A stretch of 64,000 nucleotides of DNA, taken from NCBI GenBank assembly GCA_019188255.1, contig JAETXT010000001.1, forward strand, positions 1,240,001-1,304,000. Direction: 5' to 3'. The stretch comes from Verticillium longisporum (taxonomy: Eukaryota > Ascomycota > Sordariomycetes > Glomerellales > Plectosphaerellaceae). The notes beneath the pieces were generated by a model that worked only from the letters and a program-made list of their open reading frames with translations, made no database searches and was not told where the DNA came from. The position numbers were made by a program, and so were the translations under genes. Positions 57,969-64,000 of this stretch are shown here, piece after piece (the first letter of the stretch is position 1; each line of letters begins with the position of its first letter).

Positions 57969-59468
57969 TCAACGCAAGCTATGCGCCCGCTCGAAATCAT
58001 CCCAGCGTCCCTTACGCATGGGGTCCAGCTTCCGCAGCTTAGCGAGCCACCCCTGCAGCTCAGCCCTGTCGGTCTCAGTTTCCTCGCGCCCTTCAAGTCG
58101 CGCGAGGGCCGGCGTGTAGTCCATGAGCGCCTCATATGCCAGCTTGAGATCGTCGTCGTAGTCTTCGAGAAGGTCCTTAATGTTGTCGATCTCGCTCTGC
58201 AGGATTGGCACCTTGTCTTCGGCGCCAAGGTTGGGCGCAATCGTCTGCTTGCCTACTGGTTCCGTCATGTTGAGGACCAGGAATTGGTGATAGTACCAGC
58301 AGGACTGGTCTTCCGGCCCGACGTCGAGGGCTCTCCTCACCAACGAAAATTCTGCACCCTGTCAGCTTTGCGAACCAAGTGTGACAAGGTATCCGCAAGG
58401 GCGAGAGATGCCTACCCGCATCCAGAAAGGCCCGCCTCTCCGCGTCATTGAGCCCCCTCTCGTTCAGCAAGCGCGGGATGACCCGGCTCCGATGATGCCA
58501 GGCGGAAAAGTTGGATAGACCGGCGCTGATCATGCGCTCAGTGTACGCAAACTCGGCCTCTGACATTGTGCTGCCGGCGAGGGCCTCGCTCTCTAGAGTG
58601 CGGACGACGTGGCGACGGTAGCCCCAGGCGTGAAAGTTGCGCTGGTCCTTGGTGAGCATCAGGGCGACGAGACCGAGCTCCTCGTCCCAGACGCGGCGGG
58701 CGGCGGCCACCGGCAGCAGCTCAATGGCCTGCTGCAGCAACCATAGGCGGTAGTTCCAGATCCAGTAGCACTTTGGGTTAGCCTTGATGAGGGGAAAGGT
58801 AAACTGCAACTCGGAGCGCAGCGTGTCGAGGACGAGTGCGTTGTGCTTGTCGTCAGTTTTGTCGTCAGTTTTGTCGTCAGTTTTGTCGTCAGTTTTGTCG
58901 TCAGTTTTGTCGTCAGTTTTCAGGGTTGCGTTGGCCTCGGGAACCGCAGCGCCAGGGGCCGGGCTCCCCTCAGCTGTTGTACCACTCCTCCCACTCGAGG
59001 GGTGTGGAAGGGACGCGGGGGCTGGCTGGGTCGCGGCCGAGCCAGAGGGCGACCATGCGGCGGAGGACGTTGGCGCTGTGGAGTGTGTGGAAGAAGTCGC
59101 GGACGGCGCCGACGGCGATGGCCCAGGCGAGCGTTTTGACAAGGAGCCACAGGTTAGGCAGCGCCTGCGGACGTTCCATGCCGTGTAGTGTTCGGGGTTG
59201 CGAGCAAGGAGGTCCGCCGTCAGGGACAGGGTCGCGGGGTCGGCGAGGGCGGAGGAGTCGTTGTTGGCGGCAAGGAGGCGGGCGTCGAGGTCGCGGTAGG
59301 CGGCAATCTTGTCCTGGTCGGCTTGGTACTGAGCTGGCGTACGGGCGCGGGACGTGCGGGCTACGCCGTGCTTTGGGCGTGCGTCAGCTTTATCGCGATG
59401 CTTGGCAGAGCGGGTGATTGGGATGGCGTGGTAGTGATGTTGATGGGGGGATTGCTTACGCTGGCCAT
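57969..59468 (-). CDS. BET4: Rab geranylgeranyltransferase alpha subunit
   Basis: With the Bet2 beta subunit and Rab escort protein, prenylates Rab GTPases. Exons (minus) are 59468-59460, 59370-58416 and 58351-57969; the first exon encodes only Met-Ala-Ser. About 448 aa. Prenyltransferase alpha repeats are visible: NPEHYTAWNVRRR, NPKCYWIWNYRLWLL, QRNFHAWGYRRHVV, NFSAWHHRSRVI, DQSCWYYHQFLV. Between the first and second repeats lies an insert of about 85 residues, Ser/Pro/Ala-rich, ending in six perfect TDDK units. Introns are 89 and 64 nt. No frame break is seen. The insert is expected to be a surface loop. Confidence 0.93.
58848..58919 (-). repeat. 12-bp in-frame tandem repeat, 6 perfect copies, in BET4
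   Basis: GTCGTCAGTTTT (plus strand) is repeated six times without a mismatch. It encodes (TDDK)6 on the minus strand within the low-complexity loop of the Rab prenyltransferase alpha subunit. The perfect identity suggests recent expansion and length polymorphism. Confidence 0.95.
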
Positions 59469-60618
59469 GGCAGAGATGAAGAGGGAGCTTCCAGCAAGAG
59501 AAGGTGTCAAGGATAAAGTCACGGCAGAACGGATCGACAAGGTGCCACTGCGGGCGAGGGTGGTCGGATCCGGATTATGCAGCAGAATCGGGACGTTGGC
59601 GGACTTGTCGGACTTTGTCAGACGGTCCTGGGTGTTTGGTACTAGGCGGGAAGTAAATGTGACAGTGCCAGGGATTCCCCACGCCCACGGATGCCCACCT
59701 CGTCATGTCACAGTGCTGCCAGTAACAGTCACCCCACCTCTCCTCACCGGCCGGTTAGGTACACCGAGGCGAGAGATGCTGGTTCAGGGGGCCCAAGCTC
59801 CCTGTTCGACAGCACGAGTTCAATAATCAATAGGTGTCGATCTTGATGCAAGACAGCCTTGCCTCGGGGTGCTGTGCCATGTCCTATGGTCGGTTTCTTG
59901 TGGTGTTTTAATGATATGCACAATATTGGAAAAAAATAAAAAAAAGAATTGGCCCCATCTGGTGATAGAGGGCAAGACGCTTCCCGGAGACGCCTTCCAG
60001 GAAGTCAGAGCCAGGTGAACCTTCCCGACTGATATCCGTACCTACCTCACCTACCTAGGTAGGTAGGTACCCAGTAAGGGAGGTATTGAACCAGGAGGTA
60101 AGGCAAGTACCTTAGATTCTGGTATGTGACTGCAGCACCCACCGAGTATGTTTCATCTAGGGCTTCGGCAAGCTAGTGATCAGGTACCTCGCCTACACTG
60201 TCGCCGTCATGGCGCGCTGCCTGAGAAACTGCACTCGGCCACATCTCTTGCAGAGCCCGCCCGCCTGTCTGATGTCTTCCTCATCCTCTTCCATCCCTCA
60301 TGCCCCTACAATCGTCTCCTCTCTCTCTTCTTCTCCCTTTCCTAGTTCCGTTGTCCGACGCGTGCTCATACATTTCCCGCCATCTCGCCACGTTGGTATG
60401 CGAGGTGGATTTGCTCACCGACGCCCCAACCAACACACACTATAGATTTTGACTTTGTTATCCGTATGATCAGTCATTCTTTCTCTCAACACCGTACGGG
60501 CCCAATCTGAGGTGTTTGGGCTCTTCTTTCGTGACTCGGTGATCAAGGCATCCACACACCTTTCTCTACCGCCCGCAGGCTAATCGGTTTGCCGGTGACG
60601 AACAAGCCGACCTTGGCC
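59469..60618. other. Intergenic region between divergent BET4 and AMA1
   Basis: It holds an A-rich stretch at about 59930-59950, a dense TACCTAGGTAGGTAGG block at about 60040-60113, and a CT-rich leader upstream of AMA1. A plus-strand open frame at 59188-59826 is antisense to BET4 and unsupported. Confidence 0.5.
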
Positions 60619-63098
60619 ATGGGACCAGCTCCCCGCACCCCGCGGTCCCGTCGAATTCGGGGGCTGGCCAGACTAGCCCACCCCTTTGACAGTCCAGCCG
60701 ACTCGGGCTACGGTTCCTCTGAGTGCTCTTCGCCGGAGAAGAGAGCCCACCAGGACGATGTCCCAGAATTCCCTCCTTACTGTCTCAACTACGACTTTGT
60801 GTGTGACGGCTCCGGATCTTCAGATAAGCACGAGTCTGATCACGAGTCTGATAAAGAGCCCGAGGTTGAACCCACGCCCACGAGAAGACAGACTCGAACC
60901 AGATTGCGTACCGGCATTCCCGCAAACTTTCACTCCAACAAGGTGGTCCGGCCAAAACCGAATCGACAATATACAAAAGGGTCCCTGAACCTGCCAGACC
61001 GCTTCATACCACGATGGAAAGCGTCCGCACCCATCTCTATCACGTACCGTACCTCCAAGCTCGTCGATGACTTGACAGCCTCTGAGAGGCTTTTACGCAA
61101 CCATCATGCCTCTCCTGACGTCTTTCTGCACCGAGCGACCGCCAATGCCCCCCCTTTGGCCTCAGACTTCCGCTACGTCTCCCGCATGGAAGAGGCGCCA
61201 AGTAGGAGATTTCAGCACCTGCCCCACACTCGAAACGGCTCGCTAATAGCCACCCAAGTAGGAACGACAATCGTCCCTATGCCGGAGAACCGACGCATCT
61301 TCAGTACGAGACAGCTCAGCCACGGTACAGTTTAGGCTATCGGTGGCGTGGCTCCCAGTGGCACGGCCATCGACAGTGGTCGTGGCCACCTCATTCGAAC
61401 TGGTACCAGCGCTCGATTTCACTATAATGCATTTCCGAGTCTGAAGAACTCGACATATCCGAGAGACGTCGAACAACATGAAGCTCGCCTTGCATATGCC
61501 CTGAACATTGATCAGGCATCAAAGATTTTTGGTTTCAGTGACAAGCTGCTCAATCCCCCACACACTGGTATGCAGACAATGGGACGCAAAAGAAAAACGA
61601 CGTGGAACGGTACAGAATGGATTGAACCACATCACTCCGGGAGTAGGTTGGCTTCCTATTCCTCTCAGACTATCAGACTGACCATACTCGGAGCAGGGGC
61701 ACGGGCTTCTCGAATCGAGCGCAGGCTGCCTTCAGCCCCGTTCCGTGTGCTTGACGCCCCCGATCTCCGCGATGACTACTACTGCTCAACGCTGGCCTAC
61801 TCGGGGACTTGGAACGTCCTTGCGGTAGGGCTGGGAGGCACGCTGTACTCATGGTCTAGTCGTCACGGAGTCATGCCCGTAGTGCGTGGGCCCGACTCCC
61901 CCTGGCTGACTTCGGTTTCTTTCTCCTCGGAAGAGGGAGGCAAAGGAATACTTGCCTACAGTCGATCGAGTGGCTACTTTGCCCTGACGTCTCTCAATAG
62001 TCATCTTCCACGCTTCGAGATGACGCACCCGTTCCCGATCTGCTGTGTCAGCTAGCGGCCGACGTGCACACTGCGGCTGTCGAAGCATCCCACAAACCCG
62101 CCACGGAGGTCTCCACTGAGGACTTGATCGTAGGCGACGTCTTGGGACATATTTACTACTACGTTGTGGAGTGGCCAGAAGCGTGGGAAGTGGCCCGCGA
62201 TGACTGGCCTGGCTCCATTACGCTGGTAGCTAAGATTTCTGCCCATGCTTTGCAGATCTGTGCATTAGTCTGGTCCCCCAACGGTCAAGTCTTTGCGACT
62301 GGTGCCAATGACAACTATTGCTGCTTGTTCGAGGTCAACAAGATCCTACAACCACAACGACACCAGGGTTCAGTCTCGCCGACGGTACGGAAGCGGAGGC
62401 AGTCATCGGAAAGCATCGGCAGTGAGTTGTATGACCTGCTAATACAAAATGAAGGAAGGGATGAAGAGGCATTTCAACTTCTTAGAGACGGTACCAGCAT
62501 CCGGACCGTCCGAACCTCGCCTGATGAGGTGCCGCAGTTCGGACCCGGTTCAGAGACGCATCGCTGGATCCACAGCGCCGCCGTCAAGGCGATTGCCTTT
62601 TGTCCATGGCAGGACGGCCTCGTTGCGACAGGGGGCGGCTCCAATGACCGATGCATACACTTCTTCCACACCAAGACCGGCACAGCTCTCGCAACCATTG
62701 CATGTGCGGCGCAGGTGACATCACTCATATGGTCCACGAACCGGCGTGAGATTGCTGCCACTTTTGGCTATTCACAACCCGAACATCTGTTTCGTATTGC
62801 CGTGTTCAGTTGGCCTTCGTGCGAGATGGTCGGCGTGGTCAAGTGGGAAAAGGGCCACAGAGCGCTCAGCGCCATTGCGTACCCTGGCGGTCCCAAGGGA
62901 CTGTGTCGTGACCGAGCAAGAGAGCGCCCAGCAGAGGAAGGCGGCATTGTCGTGGCATCGAGCGACAATACCATCAAGTTTCACGAAGTCTGGCAAGCGG
63001 CGAAGAGGGTCATGGTGGGAGGCAAGGGAATGCTAGGAGGAAGTGATATCCTCGAGGGACTTGAGGGCATGTACAAAGAGGGAGATATCATTCGCTAA
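60619..63098 (+). CDS. AMA1: Meiosis-type APC/C activator (Cdc20/Fizzy family, Ama1-like) with two in-frame TAG codons
   Basis: WD40 substrate-recruiting activator of the anaphase-promoting complex, of the type used in meiosis and spore formation. About 826 codons from the ATG at 60619. An N-terminal disordered region has the C-box DRFIP (about residues 127-131) and ERLLRNH. WD-repeat blades run from LAYSGTWNVLAVGLGGTLYSW to the end. The last two residues are Ile-Arg, the IR tail that docks on the APC/C. The frame is interrupted by TAG at 61333-61335 (codon 239, in GTV-stop-AIGGVAPSGT) and TAG at 62053-62055 (codon 479, in ICCVS-stop-RPTCTLR). Both fit Trp, the second matching a WD-blade SWRP pattern. 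One missing C at 62097-62099 is then needed to reach TEVSTEDLIVGD. Everything else is conserved, so this is not a decayed gene. Confidence 0.8.
61320..61346 (+). other. Predicted hairpin presenting the first AMA1 TAG in its loop
   Basis: Bases 61320-61327 (CCACGGTA) pair with 61338-61346 through eight pairs, one a G-U wobble, with a single bulged G. This leaves a ten-base loop CAGTTTAGGC that holds the TAG. An alternative perfect seven-pair stem (61318-61324 with 61347-61353) also keeps the TAG in the loop. Manual pairing only; no energy was computed. Confidence 0.5.
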
Positions 63099-64000
63099 GG
63101 GGTGATGAAGTCGCGTCTCTTTGATCAGATATTCTTTACAGCGCACGCGTACTGAGCCTTGGATGGAGAAGCAAGCTTGTTAGGAGTAAGAATGATATAG
63201 TGTATTCGTACCTGCTCAGCCGCGCTTCCTCTCCGTTGTGTCCTTCTGAAATATACAAAGGCAACCGTCTACTAGCAGACATACACAGGTGAACAGGAGG
63301 CAAGAGTGCAGAGGGTACTTAAGTGTAAATTTCTGAAAACTGGCCGCCAACGAGGAAGGCGGGCTGCCTGGCTAGGAGCTCAGATCAACCCTCGTTGGTG
63401 GGGTGGAGTTTGTTGTGGCATTTATATAGATTCACCTCATAGGCACCACGTTCAATTCCCGCCAGCGCCTATTCCAAAAAAACAAATGACCGACAACTCT
63501 GATTCACCGCGACGCTGATTCACCGCAACCGATGCAGACTCACCGCAACCGATGCAGACTCACCGCAACCGAGCAGACTCACCGCGACCGACGCAGACTC
63601 ACCGCAGCCGAGACGCAGACTCACCGCAGCCGAGACGCAGACTCACCGCGACTGACGACAAGAGATGTAGGTTGGGGCAACAGACGCTGGGGCCCCTTCC
63701 GAACTCTTTTGTATTTCGACCCTGCTGCGAAAGAAGCAAGCAACATGTTATGTTTCACGGCAGGAATAGCATGATGTACAATGTTTGCCGATCCTCGCGC
63801 TCGGGCGAAGAACAGCCTGCCATGTTACTACCATGTATACCTGAGATGCTGAAAACGGCCGACTGGCAGTGTGATATCAAAGACCAAGAAACAAAACAAA
63901 AGATCCCTGCGATGTGCGCCAGACTCCTAGCCATGCTGTGTGTAGGGGATTTGGGGAGGGTAGGATAGGGGGTACGTGTGTATGCTGCGTATAGGGCCAG
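63099..64000. other. 3' flank of AMA1 and tandem-repeat DNA
   Basis: No supported gene. It holds the tandem array at 63500-63655 and, before it, a short segment with a tRNA B-box-like GTTCAATTCC at about 63449 followed by an A-run. Open frames across the array lack motifs. Confidence 0.45.
63500..63655. repeat. Tandem repeat with core GACTCACCGC, about 8 copies
   Basis: The core GA(C/T)TCACCGC recurs eight times, followed by variable AACCGATGCA, GACCGACGCA or AGCCGAGACGCA spacers, with unit length about 15-21 bp. Copies become more alike toward the middle. No gene is supported across it. Confidence 0.88.

Noticed and set aside
59188..59826. Plus-strand open frame of 212 codons
   Set aside because: Antisense to BET4 exon 2 and its promoter; not protein-like.

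Overview
The window looks like a euchromatic, gene-rich segment of a filamentous ascomycete, most likely a Sordariomycete. Genes carry 48-116 nt introns with GTANGT-type donors, and the nucleoporin Nic96 has a GLFG-type N terminus. Fungal-specific gene architectures include an RNase H1 with two hybrid-binding domains, Tad3, fungalysin and a meiotic Ama1. Intergenic DNA is sprinkled with short TACCTAGGTA-type motifs. I cannot place it to genus from sequence alone.

Layout: 1-3.2 kb, no supported gene but an 18-bp x 8 minisatellite; 3.2-5.2 kb, sugar transporter (+); 5.8-7.8 kb, M36 fungalysin (+, frameshifted); 9.1-10.4 kb, RNase H1 (-); 11.4-12.7 kb, Tad3 (-); a 5-kb gene-poor stretch; 17.9-19.9 kb, PFK2/FBPase2 (+); 21.1-24.7 kb, Nic96 (+); 25.8-30.0 kb, JmjC/cysteine-rich/AT-hook chromatin protein (-); 30.8-31.9 kb, a possible GPI-anchored protein (-); 33.2-34.5 kb, Coq2 (+); 34.8-35.4 kb, uS12/Rps23 (-); 35.9-36.8 kb, unknown coiled-coil-like protein (+); 37.4-38.0 kb, Atg8 (-); 39.0-39.2 kb, an AT-rich MITE; 39.6-40.9 kb, Hem13 (+); 41.4-42.1 kb, SWIM-finger protein (+); 42.4-43.6 kb, Rpn8 (-); 44.9-45.9 kb, Adk1 (+); 47.2-50.3 kb, Hook dynein adaptor (-); 52.4-52.8 kb, secreted I9-type inhibitor (-); 54.7-55.2 kb, unknown protein (+); 55.9-57.8 kb, histidine phosphatase (+); 58.0-59.5 kb, Bet4 (-); 60.6-63.1 kb, Ama1 (+). 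The genes are independent housekeeping and developmental loci, not a cluster.

Two patterns stand out. (1) At least seven conserved genes, several normally essential, carry single-base frame breaks, mostly at short C/G or A runs where one base seems to be missing. This looks like consensus-sequence error rather than decay. (2) Separately, four in-frame premature stops interrupt otherwise continuous coding frames, and all four are TAG. Two are in AMA1, one of them where the WD-repeat pattern calls for Trp, and at least one sits in the loop of a predicted hairpin. This is the signature expected of the A-to-I mRNA editing of sexual-stage transcripts known in Sordariomycetes (UAG read as UGG), and it is the most interesting signal in the window.
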